Source: Mytilus californianus (lineage: Eukaryota; Mollusca; Bivalvia; Mytilida; Mytilidae). From it: a stretch of DNA of 64,000 bases. Position 1 is the stretch's first letter. The number at the start of each line of letters is the position of its first letter. The notes beneath the pieces are model-generated. The model was given only the letters and a program-made list of their open reading frames with translations. It searched no databases and was not told where the DNA came from. Of this stretch, positions 47,865 to 58,864 are shown in pieces. The translations under genes and the position numbers were made by a program. The stretch is taken from NCBI RefSeq assembly GCF_021869535.1, contig NW_026262668.1, positions 9,160,348-9,224,347 of the forward strand. Direction: 5' to 3'.

Positions 47865-48021
47865 CACGATTTATTAACAACATCTTCGTATAATACCATC
47901 TTATATTAGTATCGTTGTGCAAATCTCTAGACTTATATAATTTTTTCCTTATCTGCACAGTATCGTCTATTCTAGACGATCCGGTACATAGTAAATTTGC
48001 TGGTTGGTCCTTTTTATAGAC

Positions 48022-48023
<2 letters not shown>

Positions 48024-48075
<52 letters not shown>
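48024..48075. repeat. TA then TG microsatellite
   Basis: About 16 TA dinucleotides followed by about 9 TG dinucleotides. Confidence 0.95.
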
Positions 48076-48764
48076 AAAAACTTGTTTGCTATTCCCGTGT
48101 CTGTAGTGACATTATAGATTTCCTTTACTAAATTCTTTCATAGATACAAATAATTGGTTTGGAAGTTTGGCTGTTCCTGTAGAAAACTTATTACGAACGG
48201 GATAGCACATCCTAATATTTACGGTGATATTGTTTACCGAGCCCGTTAATTTAGCTACGATCCGGGTAAACTTATCAATCCTTTAAATACAATTATTTTA
48301 AAAGATCACTAATTTAACACTGTAATTAGATCTTTGAATATTATTTTATGGGTAAAACTATTGATGTTGTTATCATTTAATTTAAACCCATTTGAACATC
48401 ATTGCATTGCTATACACCTATGAATATTCACGGTTCTACTTTCTGTCGATACCATTATTTTGGAATTGCCCAAGGTAATTTTTTCCTATGACTGTTAATG
48501 ACGTCTTTACACTAAATCCATTGAGATGTTGGATGTTAACTGATTGATATTTTAGTCTTAGATTATGAGATACATGATTTTTGTATTAGTTGTTATTGGA
48601 TTGAACTGGCTTTTAGTAACTGCGAGTACTCTCTTCAAATCTGTACTTTGCGTTTTTGTTAGTTGTTTTTGTGATTTGTATTGTTTTGTATAGATCTGAT
48701 ATGATGCGTTAAGCCCTTTTCAACTGCTTTTTATAGTTAGTTCTTACGTTGTGCCGTTGCACTA
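48076..48764. other. Noncoding stretch
   Basis: Nothing recognised. Confidence 0.4.
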
Positions 48765-49087
48765 CTGTCCCAGGTTAGAGGATGGATGGACGCCGGCAAA
48801 CATGTTTAACCCCGCGACGTTCAGTACGTGTTTGTCCCAAGTCAAGCGCCTGTGATTCAGTGGTTGTCGCTTGTTGCTATATACCAGTATCATATTTGTT
48901 TTTCGTTTAATGTTTTGTTCATTAATCAGACCGTTAGATTTCTCGTTTGAATTGTTTCACATTTGTAATTTCGGGGCCTTTTATAGCTTGCTATGTGGTA
49001 TGGGTTTTGGTCATTGCTAACTTCTACGACATTTGGTCTCTGGTGGATAGTTGTCTCATCTGCAATTATACTACATCTTCTTATTTT
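48765..49087 (+). repeat. Mytilid dispersed repeat, uninterrupted copy
   Basis: Contains CATGTTTAACCCCGCGACG, TGTCCCAAGTCAAGCGCCTG, CAGTGGTTGTCGCTTGTTG, TTTCGGGGCCTTTTATAG and GGTGGATAGTTGTCTCATCT in order. It shares these with 42215-42740 but without the SINE. The 85-codon frame at 48993 is inside it and is not a gene. Confidence 0.75.
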
Positions 49088-50814
49088 CATATTGGTTGTG
49101 TCTGATGGTGAAAGTTGTTGCTTTTTGTTAGTTTTTATAAAAAAAAAGAGTTTTAATAATATTCTTCCATATCATTTGAAAGCTTTAAAATCTTTCATGA
49201 AAGTAAGCTACTCATCTGAGATTTTAATGAATTTGTCAATTGACATATAATTTGTTCTAAGAATATTTGAATATTGACTATTTTTCCTGTGATTTCAGAA
49301 AAAATTAAATCTGTTTTACGTGTACACAAACCCCTATCCTTGCCTTTCATTCAAACATTTTTTTGTAAAGTGACACACATTTAAAAAAAAAAGCATAAAC
49401 AGTTCAGCTACAACAGGATTACCACTTGTTAAAACACTAAAATAAAGAACAGAACACAATTTGCAAACAGGGTAAGCACCTGCTAACTAGCTAATGAAGT
49501 CAAAACTGTTTTCTTTCTTGTAGCATGGGCTAGTTTAGAGTGTTATTCGTGTTCACAACACTAGGAGTATTTAAAACTTACGTGATTATCTTCGTGCTAA
49601 TTTTAAAATTATTTCTTTTTGTAAAACCGGGTCCCAGGCGATGCAACAGTATTGACGAAGTTTTCTTCTTATGAGTGTTTCACATGGTTTTTATTTCACG
49701 AAGTTTAGGTTGGAATTTCTTAGGACAAGCGATATCCTTGTTTAAGTCTTTTTTATATTCTAAAAGTGTTTGTTCCACTCAAGGATTTTTTTAAATTGTA
49801 ATCTTGAGACATTTTGCATTTTTATCTGATTCAAGAATGTGACACCATTGTTTATAGTAGAAGTGATTAGGTCTTTTTTGACCCACTCAAAACATGTTAC
49901 ATGTTTTGTTGGCACATTTTGTGTCATCTTGAAGTCTTAATCTATTCTATATTGGACTGATATACAAGTAACGGATATTGTTGCCAACAAGGAATCTGAT
50001 TTGGCTGTAAGCTATGTAGCCTACCAGGTCGTTTTAATATTCTTAATATAGTATTTAACCCAATACAACACCCCGCAGGCTTTTGTCTGCGGTTTCAGTT
50101 TCTAGTAAAACTATTTGTGTTCGGGGAAATATTCGTACATTGTTCAGATACACCTTAGAATTCTAAATTTGCATGACCGTCTTTTATGTGAAATTCGTTG
50201 ATATTGGTGTTGATAGAGTTGGTGGTGTTGATGTCTCTTTTAACAGAGTGATAAAATGTACAAATCGCGCCTTGATGTTACAAATATCTTTCTTTATTTG
50301 AATTCTATTCTCTATTCTCCATAATTAAAATCAATTTGTGGCTATCTGAAGAGCGGAGGTAGTATTTCGTCAAAAGATACTTAAAATATTGAGGGTTAAT
50401 AGTAAAGTCAAAGGCAATGATCACCCAGAGGTCATTTTTAAGAGCACTTGTACTCATGATCTTTCTTTAAGATGGGAGTAATTTGGGCAAAGTAGATGAT
50501 TAATTCTGTAGGTGTTTAATATATGTTATATGGTGAGCACAATACACGGGATCGTTGCTCATAATTAGGAAATAAAGACCTTTTGATGCCATATTAATTT
50601 CATTTCTTTCCAGACTTTCACCAACAGATCAAATACTTGACTGCAGAGTAGAGTAGACCCATCCCAACCCACAGTTTGTAGGTAACATCATTTGGACCTT
50701 AACGTAAACAACTGTCATAGACAATACTATTGCTTATATGCAAAGCACATGAATGGGGTTTAATGATGTTCTTGTATTTTTGTTTTTAATATATCTTTGA
50801 ATAAACACAGTTAT
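49088..50814. other. AT-rich noncoding stretch
   Basis: No gene recognised. A small hairpin, CCGCAG...CTGCGG, occurs at about 50083-50102. A short stretch at about 49520 encodes a Ly6-like start (LECYSC) before a stop and is too short to call. Confidence 0.4.
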
Positions 50815-50985
50815 GAGCAGGAACTACTAACCCTACCGCAGCACCTGAGTTCACTGACGGTTTTTGTTGCGACTAGTGTTGTGTATTGCTATTGTTGTTT
50901 ATCCTTTTCGCCGTTTATATTTTTGTCACTTGTTTTGTCTGTTTTATTGGACTTATGAGTATTGCTTGTTCTCTCCCTTTGTTGC
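50815..50985 (+). repeat. Diverged 3' tail of the truncated retroelement family (copy 4)
   Basis: GAGCAGGAACTACTAACCCT, GCAGCACCTGAGTTCACTGA and GGACTTATGAGTATT occur in the order found in the tail at 33670-33885. Confidence 0.5.
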
Positions 50986-51107
50986 ATGTACTGTATATAT
51001 TTTTAAGAGCAAAAGTAAGAACAAAACTGAAGAAGGCCACAAGGTTTAGAAGAAAGTCGTAATGTAAAATTGTAAACAGGACTGACTCATGTTTGATCCT
51101 ATGCTTA

Positions 51108-51113
51108 TTTATT
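51108..51113 (-). promoter_or_regulatory. Polyadenylation signal of the first BIR gene
   Basis: AATAAA on the minus strand, 7 bases past the stop codon at 51121-51123. It is close to the stop but is the only canonical hexamer I saw just there. Confidence 0.4.
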
Positions 51114-51120
51114 TTTTCAA

Positions 51121-51248
51121 TTACAATTCTTTGTGGAAAAGTGGACATTTAGGAAACCATTTCTTGTGCTCATCCTCTGGAACATCTTCATCCTCCCAAC
51201 CTGACAATATACCACCACACATGTAACATTGACATTTATCTCCAGTTC
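51121..51248 (-). CDS. BIR-domain (IAP-like) protein, last exon: zinc-binding half of BIR2
   Basis: This exon is not visible as an ATG frame. After the acceptor TTTTTTCCTTCAG it reads GTGDKCQCYMCGGILSGW (the first Gly codon is split), then EDEHKKWFPKCPLFHKEL and a stop. C178-x2-C181-x16-H198-x6-C205 (numbering of the joined 212-residue protein) is a complete BIR zinc site with the same spacing as BIR1. It joins the exon at 52520 in phase 1: 511 + 128 bases make an intact 213-codon frame. The protein ends six residues after the last zinc ligand, so there is no RING ubiquitin-ligase or CARD domain. By family knowledge, BIR domains bind caspases or IAP-binding motifs; a RING-less form would lack ubiquitin-ligase activity of its own. 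Confidence 0.88.
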
Positions 51249-51552
51249 CTGAAGGAAAAAAGATCATTATTCAAATTATTTCGATAAGATTCTTATGATG
51301 TGAGCAATCTTGAGTCTTGATAATTAAAGGTTTTAGGGGAATCGGAAATTCATGATTATCATTGTTGTCACCACGTGCTACATACTTTATTTGCTTTTAA
51401 TAACCAGTTCGTTCGAAACCACGTTTTTGGCGAAAAGCATTTATAGATTTAACTTTAATGTGACAATCTGTATTCTTATATTTGTTTCATGAGGGTAAAT
51501 ACAACATGCACTGCATTTCAAACTGTTTAATGTTCATCGGTTTGAGACTGGA

Positions 51553-51675
51553 ATGTCGACAGTAAAACCATTGACCATATCCCCCCAGAGGTTGGTAGAT
51601 ATGTCGACAGTAAAACTATTGACCATATCCCCCCGAGGTTGGTAAATATGTCGACAGTAAAACCATTGACCATTT
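51553..51675. repeat. Tandem repeat, 47-48 bp, 2.6 copies
   Basis: Copies starting ATGTCGACAGTAAAACCATT occur at 51553, 51601 and 51648; the first two continue into GACCATATCCCCCC and GAGGTTGGTA. Confidence 0.92.
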
Positions 51676-51785
51676 GCACGAATTTTGCATTTAAAAACCG
51701 TCAAACTATTCTACACGAAGTACATAAGGTAGTGGTGAGTCACCTAAGTCACCGTGATAATCCTATATTTTAATCAGGTTATTCT

Positions 51786-52030
51786 AAGTGCAAAATGTGG
51801 AACAGGATCTGCTTACCCTTCCGGAGCACCTGGGATCACCCCCGGTTTTTGGTGTGGTTCGTGTTGCCCAGTCTGTAGTTTTATATGTTCTGTTTTATAT
51901 ACTGTTGTTTGTCTTTTGTTCTTTTTCGTTATTGCCATATCGTTGTCAGTTTATTTTCGACTTATTACTTGTAGTTTGAATGTCCTTTTTGTATCTTTTG
52001 TCCCTTTTTTGGAGATCATTTCAAAGAGTA
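51786..52030 (+). repeat. 3' tail of the truncated retroelement family (copy 5), in the BIR gene intron
   Basis: AACAGGATCTGCTTACCCTT, GGAGCACCTGGGATCACCCC, GTTGTCAGTTTATTTTCGAC and GTATCTTTTGTCCC match the tail at 33670-33885 in order. It is on the opposite strand to the host gene. The 95- and 63-codon frames here are shadows. Confidence 0.65.
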
Positions 52031-52172
52031 CGTTACAATAAATGAACTCTTGTTTTTGTATATACTAGTAATTTATATATAGTTAGGATCATGTACACGG
52101 CAAATCTATAGCAATAAAATATACCTAATAATTTTTTTTAAGTTTTTGGAAATGTTGATGTTAACGTTGGTC

Positions 52173-52424
52173 AAAGTTTGCTTAGCATCCAGTAGTATAT
52201 ACACATTGGAGTTTTTTAGAATTCGTTTATATCAGTAATTGTTGCACTCTCCACACAAGAAGTCTTCAAAAGTAAATGTATTTGGTAATTATATATTATG
52301 CAGGAATCACGTATAATTACCAAATACATTTACTTTTGAAGACTTCTTGTGTGGAGAGTGCAACAATTACTGATATAAACGAATTCTAAAATGTGTATAT
52401 ACTACTGGATGCTAAGCAAACTTT
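52173..52424. repeat. 252-bp foldback (inverted repeat with arms of about 115-120 bp) in the BIR gene intron
   Basis: The left arm starts AAAGTTTGCTTAGCATCCAG and ends GGTAATTATA (52293). The right arm is its near-perfect inverse from 52312 to 52424. The arms differ mainly by about 8 extra bases in the left arm (near 52215). The loop is about 18 bases. Transcripts across it could form a long RNA hairpin 96 bases downstream of the splice donor. Confidence 0.92.
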
Positions 52425-52519
52425 ATAGACCATGTCAAATGAAAAGGCAATGAAATTATTTCGTAATTTACCGCCGAAAGCTTTTATAGTATCTTGAAGG
52501 TTTATAACTCGATACATAC

Positions 52520-53030
52520 CTTTGTAATACAGGCCTGTGGATGCTAAATCTTCTGGTGCCTGTTTTATATACTTTGGCCAGGACTGGAACGTTGAAATCC
52601 GTGTACTATGTATTAAGTATTGTTTATTATGCAGTTGAAGGTTAGCTTTCTGGGCTTGTTGTCCGGCATCATTTAAAACAGAATGTTTAGGTAAACTATT
52701 CGTACAGGTTTTCGATTTGGTTGAAACTTTTTCACAGTATCTAAAATGTTTGGCGTGTTCACTAAAGACATTGTCATGTTCTAACCACCCACTCAATACT
52801 CCTCCACAGAAAGCGCATTGTACTTTATCCTTTGATCCCATGTAGTAGAAACCGTTATCGCATAATTCAGTCGGACAAATGGGCGATGATTTGGGCCAGT
52901 TTACAAACGTCTTTCTTCGTAGAACTGTGTTTATACGCAATTGATGAAGTCTTTCGAGTGGATGCTGAGGTACCTCGTCATAAGCTCTCTTATTGAGGAT
53001 GGAAGGTTGCAGCTGTGTCAGAGTTACCAT
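52520..53030 (-). CDS. BIR-domain (IAP-like) protein, main coding exon: BIR1 and first half of BIR2
   Basis: ATG at 53030 (MVTLTQLQPSILNKR). BIR1 spans about residues 27-100 with C72-x2-C75-x16-H92-x6-C99 and the DNGFYYMGSKDKVQCAFCGG core. After a polar linker, BIR2 begins at about residue 141 (TRISTFQSWPKY) and reaches TGLYYK before the donor GTATGTAT. The exon ends one base into a codon; the zinc-binding half continues at 51248. Upstream, a good acceptor (CCATTTACAG) sits at 53054, and a further donor-like site (CGTAAGTATG, exon end about 53200) suggests a noncoding leader exon. Reading through the donor gives about 43 spurious residues, so the longer frame to 52386 is not the protein. Its paralogue lies at 62683 on the other strand. 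Confidence 0.9.
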
Positions 53031-53053
53031 GATTCCACACTGATAGAAGAAAT

Positions 53054-54792
53054 CTGTAAATGGAAAATATATGGTTTCAAGTCATTTAAACTTACTATTA
53101 TATCAAGTATATATTAATTATTCCTTCCATTAAATCGGGTTGATTTCTATATTGTTATATACATGAATAATATAAAAATAAGACATTTTGCATACTTACG
53201 TTTAGTTCAACCTGTAAAGTTTATGTGAAGTTATCACTTTTAATGGGCTTTGATATATCCCTTTTCTGGTTAATCCGATAGAAAATAACGGTATTTTCCG
53301 CTACATCTATTTTTAGTATGTCTGGGTTAGGCGAAATACATCTATTTTTAGTATAAACTGGAATCCGCTTGCATTTACGCTACACTCAAACAAAGGGTAG
53401 TAGTAAGCCGAGAACCAGTTTATGTTTAGTATGTCTGGGTGGATATTCTCGGTTTAATCCTTTCACTTTTATTTTCGATAGTCCCCAAACAGCGTAAACT
53501 TTCCGAGGTATCATGAGCTTAGTAGTATTTGCTTCAGTATTGCATACTTTTCCAAAATTCTCCGTAAATAAAATCACATATTCAAGTACTTATACCGGCA
53601 TTTACACACATTTTACATGCCCATGGCCCATAAGGTATCGCCCCCTGGTGTCAGCTGCCTTTAGGAAACCATAATACTTTCCTATTTGCTGCTGACACAG
53701 GATGAGTCATGGACATGCTTAATTTCTACTTTCTTTTTGGCTAATTATTATATGTTTAATTGATCCAACTTTTTGTGTACTTTACATATATGGATATCTA
53801 TTTTTCTTTTTTCTTTTTGGGCTGCTTGTTTGTTATCTATATCAACCACACTTGCAATAAAATGCATTAGTATTAAAAAAAACATACTATAGATTCTTTA
53901 TCTACGTATTCTTTAAGAACTTAAATAGTTCTCGTTAAACTTTTTTTTTTATCTCATTGTTTGTATTGTATTATGAAAAATTATTGATGTTGTAATGTTT
54001 ATGCCCTTTGAGGCCCATAATTGGAAAAATAAAATATCTTTTCTTATACATGCTTAGCTTTCAACTTTTGATGTTTAGAGTGTTCCTGGTGAATACAAAT
54101 CCAGAAAAGCACTTAGTTCAATATTAACAGTGTTATGTTTTATTAACAATACTTAAGTTGGTTTGGTTTAACTTGAAAATAAATGTTTGTTAGATCCAAT
54201 GAAAGAAAGAAATGTGCAAAATGTGACGGATTCCGTGATCGGATCGGCAAAGCATTTTAAGTGAAAGAAATCAATTAAGATAAAGAGAAGGAAACATCCT
54301 TATTACAAGTTTATGGTCAATAATTTAGAGGGAATATAATAAGATCTCATAAAAAATTGGAATCATTTTCTTTCGCTTAAATGGGTTAAAATTCTGGCAC
54401 TAAAATTGGCAATATTTTGGCGCTAAATCGTCCAAAATTTAGTCGCTAAAATATCTTAATAATTTTATGCGCTAAAATGCCAAAGAGCGAAATGCCAAAA
54501 GTTGCAATATTGACAGTCGCACCATCAAACCGGAAATTTTAAGTGTCTAAATTTTATAAAAGTCAAGGAAAATTGCTGTTTTGACTGGTTTAGTATACAT
54601 AAATTATAAACCATTGATCTTTAATGAAAGCTGTTTGTTGACATTTTAAATAAATTTTATGAGCATACCATCTCTCATATCAAATTAAGGGATGAGTGAA
54701 AATAAACCAAAAATTCTATGAAACAAAATATGGGAACGCATATTTCACAATTTTTGTATGTGAGGTCCTGAGTTATAACAACTTTCGGGTAT
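53054..54792. other. Upstream region of the first BIR gene and AT-rich sequence
   Basis: Contains the probable leader exon region (about 53200) and a twice-repeated segment CATCTATTTTTAGTAT (53306 and 53339). Around 53650-53710 a pair CTGGTGTCAGC/GCTGACACAGG is inverted. No other gene was recognised. Confidence 0.4.
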
Positions 54793-55116
54793 AAGTAAGT
54801 ATTACTAAATAAGTAAGTAAGTAATTTTATTGAAATAAAGTCCAGACATTGGACTATCATCGAATACAACAATTACAAAATGAACATATACATGTATGTG
54901 TTTATAAAATGGAACGAAATTATAAAAACAACAACACAAAAGTGCTTTGCATGTATTTCGATATGACTGTGCTGTTATATATCCTGTCTGCATGTTGTGT
55001 GTTTTAATGTTGTGTTTGTGTTACCTTATATTCGGTAAAAAGCTCTTAAGAGCTTATGTTTGTATTGTTATATGTGAACCGAATCAAAATAAAACTTTCG
55101 TATTCGTATTCGTATT
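54793..55116. repeat. Dispersed-repeat-like segment with AAGT and TATTCG tails
   Basis: An AAGT microsatellite at 54793-54822 and a TATTCG tandem (three copies, 55091-55116) preceded by AATAAAACTTTCG bracket about 300 bases. A short-tandem 3' tail after an AATAAA is typical of non-LTR elements, but no ORF domain is present. Overlapping 62-68 codon frames on both strands are not genes. Confidence 0.4.
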
Positions 55117-55954
55117 GAACAGAACAATTATCATCACTGATACCATCGCTTAGTTAATTAGAGTTAAAACTTAGGTATGTAAGAATTAAAAACCTCTTTT
55201 TTCTGCCTTTTTTCTAAGTATGCTGAATTTACGAGTAAGGGAAGACTGACGAAAAATGTGTCTGGGTGCATTTGTTGCTTAAAAAAAACGAATAGCTTGT
55301 CAGTTTAGAAGACTTGATATTAAAACAGAAAAAAAACTGTGTTTATACACAATAATGAAATACAGGCGTAAATAAAATAAAAAAAAACATGTTCCCATCC
55401 TAATTGCGTAATCAATAATATGTATAAGGTGAGCGATAACAAGCCTTTTATGTCAAAACCAACAGAAATGACTTAACAAATGATTTAAGAACACACACAC
55501 CTTTCCTTTCTAATTTTAGATTCACCCACGATTTTAAAAGAACAGGGAAATTCCGACTTAACAAAAATATAAAAATAGAGAAAAGATCGAAAAGAACTGC
55601 CTATTTTTATCCCTCTAAGTGACTTTGGTTTAAAGAGAGGAAGATACCAATGGGGCAATCAAAAATCGTAAGTCCAATTTAAAAAATGGTCAAAAATAAA
55701 AACAACGCTTGCAAAACACTTCAGAGTAAACTAATGCATGAGCAATACATACCCTTAAAACATGCGGCGTAGGCGGGGCATCAGCTTGTAGCAGAGTATA
55801 ATGTATACAAGCTATCTATTGATTGCAGATGTCAATCTTAATAACAATGCTTGAGCAAACATTTGTACAAACAAAGCAAGCAAGCCAACCAAACCGTTAA
55901 ACTAAACAACATGAATAACATAATTGTAAACTAGCAAATATAAATTATTTCAAG
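55117..55954. other. AT-rich noncoding stretch
   Basis: Nothing recognised. Confidence 0.4.
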
Positions 55955-55990
55955 CTGGGATCTAATATAAAATTCTATAATAGATCCCAG
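55955..55990. repeat. 10-bp inverted repeat at the LINE 5' boundary
   Basis: CTGGGATCTA (55955-55964) and TAGATCCCAG (55981-55990) are exact inverses with a 16-base loop. The second arm overlaps the first recognisable LINE codons. Confidence 0.6.
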
Positions 55991-56220
55991 TTTCTTTACT
56001 GCTGATAAAGATAAATCTGACAGACAAACCTTCTTCCACCATTCAGGACAATCAAGCTCACCAAATAGATTTTATCTTCTCCTCTCAAGAAAATCTGTTT
56101 AAAAAGTATACAATCTGGAATAATTCATCTTCAAATGTATCAGCTCATGTGCCAGTATCAGTGACGACTAAAATTATCATCCCCACTGGTGTAAACAAAG
56201 CCAATAAAGAAATATAAACA
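55983..56220 (+). pseudogene. LINE endonuclease remnant
   Basis: About 56013-56060 encodes DRQTFFHHSGQSSS. After a one-base frame change, 56055-56190 encodes QIDFIFS and, 25 residues later, SAHVPV. In APE endonucleases the last motif is S-D-H with a catalytic Asp; here the Asp is Ala. A TAA stop follows at about 56217. Confidence 0.75.
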
Positions 56221-56880
56221 GTTCATAAGCTTCAATGGGACCAGACCGATCTCCCTCTATATATAGAATCTGTCCAGAATGAAATTTCAAAGCTGCAATT
56301 GACTCAAAAACCATCCTACAGCATCCAAAATATCATAAAAGCCTTACTTACAGCCTCAAACAAAGCAGTACCAACCAAACCCATTAAACTGAAAGGTCCA
56401 AAATGGAAGGCATCACCTAGAGTCAAAAAACATCTAAAAAATTGCAAACAGCTATACTCAAAATGGAAATTTGAAGGCAAACAACCAGACCACCCTTTCA
56501 GGAAACAACTAAAAGCAGAAAAGAAAAATCTCCGCAGTCAGCAAAGAAAGGAACATGCTGAAGATAGATTGAATTTATATCAGCAAATTATGGATAATCC
56601 ATCCACAGACTTATTCTACAAATTAATCAATAGGAATAGATCCAAACCTAGAACAAATTCAACAGGTATAGACATAGAGGTTGAATTAGAATTCAATCAT
56701 ACTATACAGAGAAAGGCATTCGCAAAGTACTATGAAGATCTCTGTATCCCAAAAGAATCAAAATTTGATAACTCATATTTTGAACTATGCCAAATAAGGC
56801 AGCGACTCGTGGAAGAAGTTCTATATAACCAACAAACAAATATAGAACCATACAAAGAAGATGACATCTCAAAAAGCTAT
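56221..56880 (+). pseudogene. LINE ORF, region between endonuclease and reverse transcriptase
   Basis: Open from about 56220 to a frameshift near an A-run at about 56872. It is lysine-rich (SPRVKKHLKNCKQLYSKWKF) and leads into KAFAKYYEDLCIP and EDDIS, typical of the N-terminal part of LINE reverse-transcriptase ORFs. Confidence 0.75.
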
Positions 56881-57440
56881 AGACAACCTAAACACTGGCA
56901 AATCCCCAGATGAGTACGGCTTATGTGCAGAACATCTAAAACTTGCTAAAGAAACAGTCACTCCGACGCTCACAAATATATTTAATAATATACTCATTAA
57001 TAGAGCAGTCCCAACTGAATTCAAGTCTGGAATTCTAACTTCAGTACTTAAAAAGGAAAAAAATCAATGTCTAGTATCCAGCTATAGAGGAATTACTGTA
57101 ACCCCTGTAATCTCTAAACTCCATGAACTCTGTATTCTTGGCAAACTCAGTATTACTCCTAACACTGATCTACAATTTTGATTTACAGAAGGGCTATGTC
57201 CACTAATTGCTAGTCTCATTATATCAGAATGCAAATGTGAACGGAAAAACAACTCTCTCTATCTGGCTACTGTTGATGTCCAATCTGCCTTTGATGTAGT
57301 CCAGCATCTGATACTCCACGACAAAATGCTAGATAGGAATATACACCCAGATCTATGGCTTGTCATCAAAGATCTATACTCTGGCATTACATCTAAAGTC
57401 AAATGGCAAGGAGAACTTAGACAGCTTCAATATACTCCAA
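56870..57440 (+). pseudogene. LINE reverse transcriptase, fingers and motif A
   Basis: Frame from 56870 gives KAIDNLNTGKSPDEYGL, then SSYRGITVTPVISKLHE (motif 1-2). An in-frame TGA at 57179-57181 interrupts it where the family has Gly. It resumes with FTEGLCPL and motif A (ATVDVQSAFDVV, catalytic Asp at 57275), and loses frame near 57420. Confidence 0.85.
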
Positions 57441-58451
57441 GGAGTCAGGCAGGGTGGAATATTGTCAACCCATCTTTATAAGATATTTGTAGAGGATCTC
57501 CTAGTAGAATTAGAGAAAAATGCAATAGGATTTAGTCTTGGAAATATATACTGTGGAACGCCTACCTGTGCTGACGACATCGCCCTGATAAGCTCTAACC
57601 CAGCAGAACTACAAATAATGCTAAACACCATTGGAAGATATGCAAATCAACACCATTACAATATCCATCCAACAAAATCGAAAGTCATCTGTTACGGATC
57701 TGCAAAGAATCACAGCACAAACACCTGGAACTTATTAGAAAATATAATTGAACTCTCAAATAAAACTACCCATTTAGGCCTTAAAAGATCAAGCAAAAAA
57801 GAAAATGAAATAAATATAGAAGACCGTGTAAAATCTGCTCGAAGAACAAAATATGCCCTTATGAATTCAGGACTTCATGGTACAAATGGACTAAGCCCTA
57901 AAATCTCCTACACAATATATAGAACATATGTGCTACCAAGACTACTATATGGCCTTGAAATCCTTTCTCTAACAAAAACTCAGATTCAGATTTTGGAGAG
58001 GTTCCATATTGGTACACTGCGTGCAATACAAGCTCTTGCCACGAGGACAGCAAAACCGGCGGTATACTTACTTCTTGGAGTTCTCCCTGTAGAAGCAGAA
58101 ATTCACAAGAGGAAATTAACATTTCTACACTCCCTTACAACCTGCTCCAACAATAAAATTAAAGAAATCATTAACGGACAAATTGCAGTGAACTTTAACA
58201 ACAACAATAGCTTCTTCTTTCAAACTGCCTTATTACTATCAAAATACAATCTACCGGACATTTTTGACAAAAACATTCCAATTCCATCAAAACTATCTTG
58301 GAAGAAATTATTAAAAACAGAAATCTCATCCTTCTGGACACTCAGACTCAAAGAGAAAGCTCTCCAAATGTCATCTTTAAAATTTCTGAACCTCAACTTT
58401 GGCATTGCAGAATCAACTCATCCTGTATGGGACTCAGTAGGTCAAATATGA
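57420..58451 (+). pseudogene. LINE reverse transcriptase, motifs B to E and thumb
   Basis: Contains motif B (ILQGVRQGGILSTHLYKIF), motif C (CADDIALIS; catalytic Asp pair at 57573-57578, with Cys replacing the usual Tyr/Phe) and motif D (PTKSKVICYG). These are followed by YRTYVLPRLLYGLEIL and ERFHIGTLRAIQALATRT. The longest uninterrupted piece of the element; its nominal start at 57360 is in the wrong frame for the first 20 codons. Ends at a frameshift-induced stop. Confidence 0.88.
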
Positions 58452-58864
58452 TAGAAATTCGAAAAGCCACTACACAAGTAAGGGTGCTGACAGGGACCTA
58501 CATGGTGCAAGCCGACAAACACAAGTTCAGCCAATATACAATTCACCCCACATGCCTGCTATGCCACAGGGAAATAGAGGATATCTTACATGTCCTAACA
58601 ACTTGTCCTGTTCTAGGCAGTGAGAGAAAAGAATACTTCACTCCCATTAAACAACTTGTGACTGAAAACTCTCCTCCTGGAACATGGAAACTGCTGTTTA
58701 ACAATAAACTAGCAGTTACGCAACTTGTACTGGACTGTACAAAATATATCAAACAACTTGGATTCAAAGAAGAGTTAATTCATAAACTGGAAACGCTTAC
58801 AAGACACTTCTGTTTCAAGCTACATTACCAAAGATTATCTCTTCTAAAAAAGCTAGACGACTGA
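58440..58864 (+). pseudogene. LINE ORF C-terminal zinc-motif region
   Basis: In frame from about 58440: SNMIEIRKATTQVRVLTGTY, then CLLCHREIEDILHVLTTC (a C-x2-C-x8-H-x4-C motif), ending KLDD and stop. Antisense frames over the LINE at 57898-58767 are shadows. Confidence 0.85.

Larger units (their letters stand above)
51249..52519 (-). other. Intron of the first BIR gene
   Basis: 1,271 bases with donor GTATGTAT (GT at 52519-52518) and acceptor TTCCTTCAG. It holds a 47-48 bp tandem repeat, a retroelement tail and a long foldback. Confidence 0.85.

Noticed and set aside
49515..49560. Possible Ly6/uPAR-type exon start (LECYSC) after an acceptor-like CTTGTAG
   Set aside because: Only about 13 codons before a stop and no donor or remaining cysteines, so it is too short to support.
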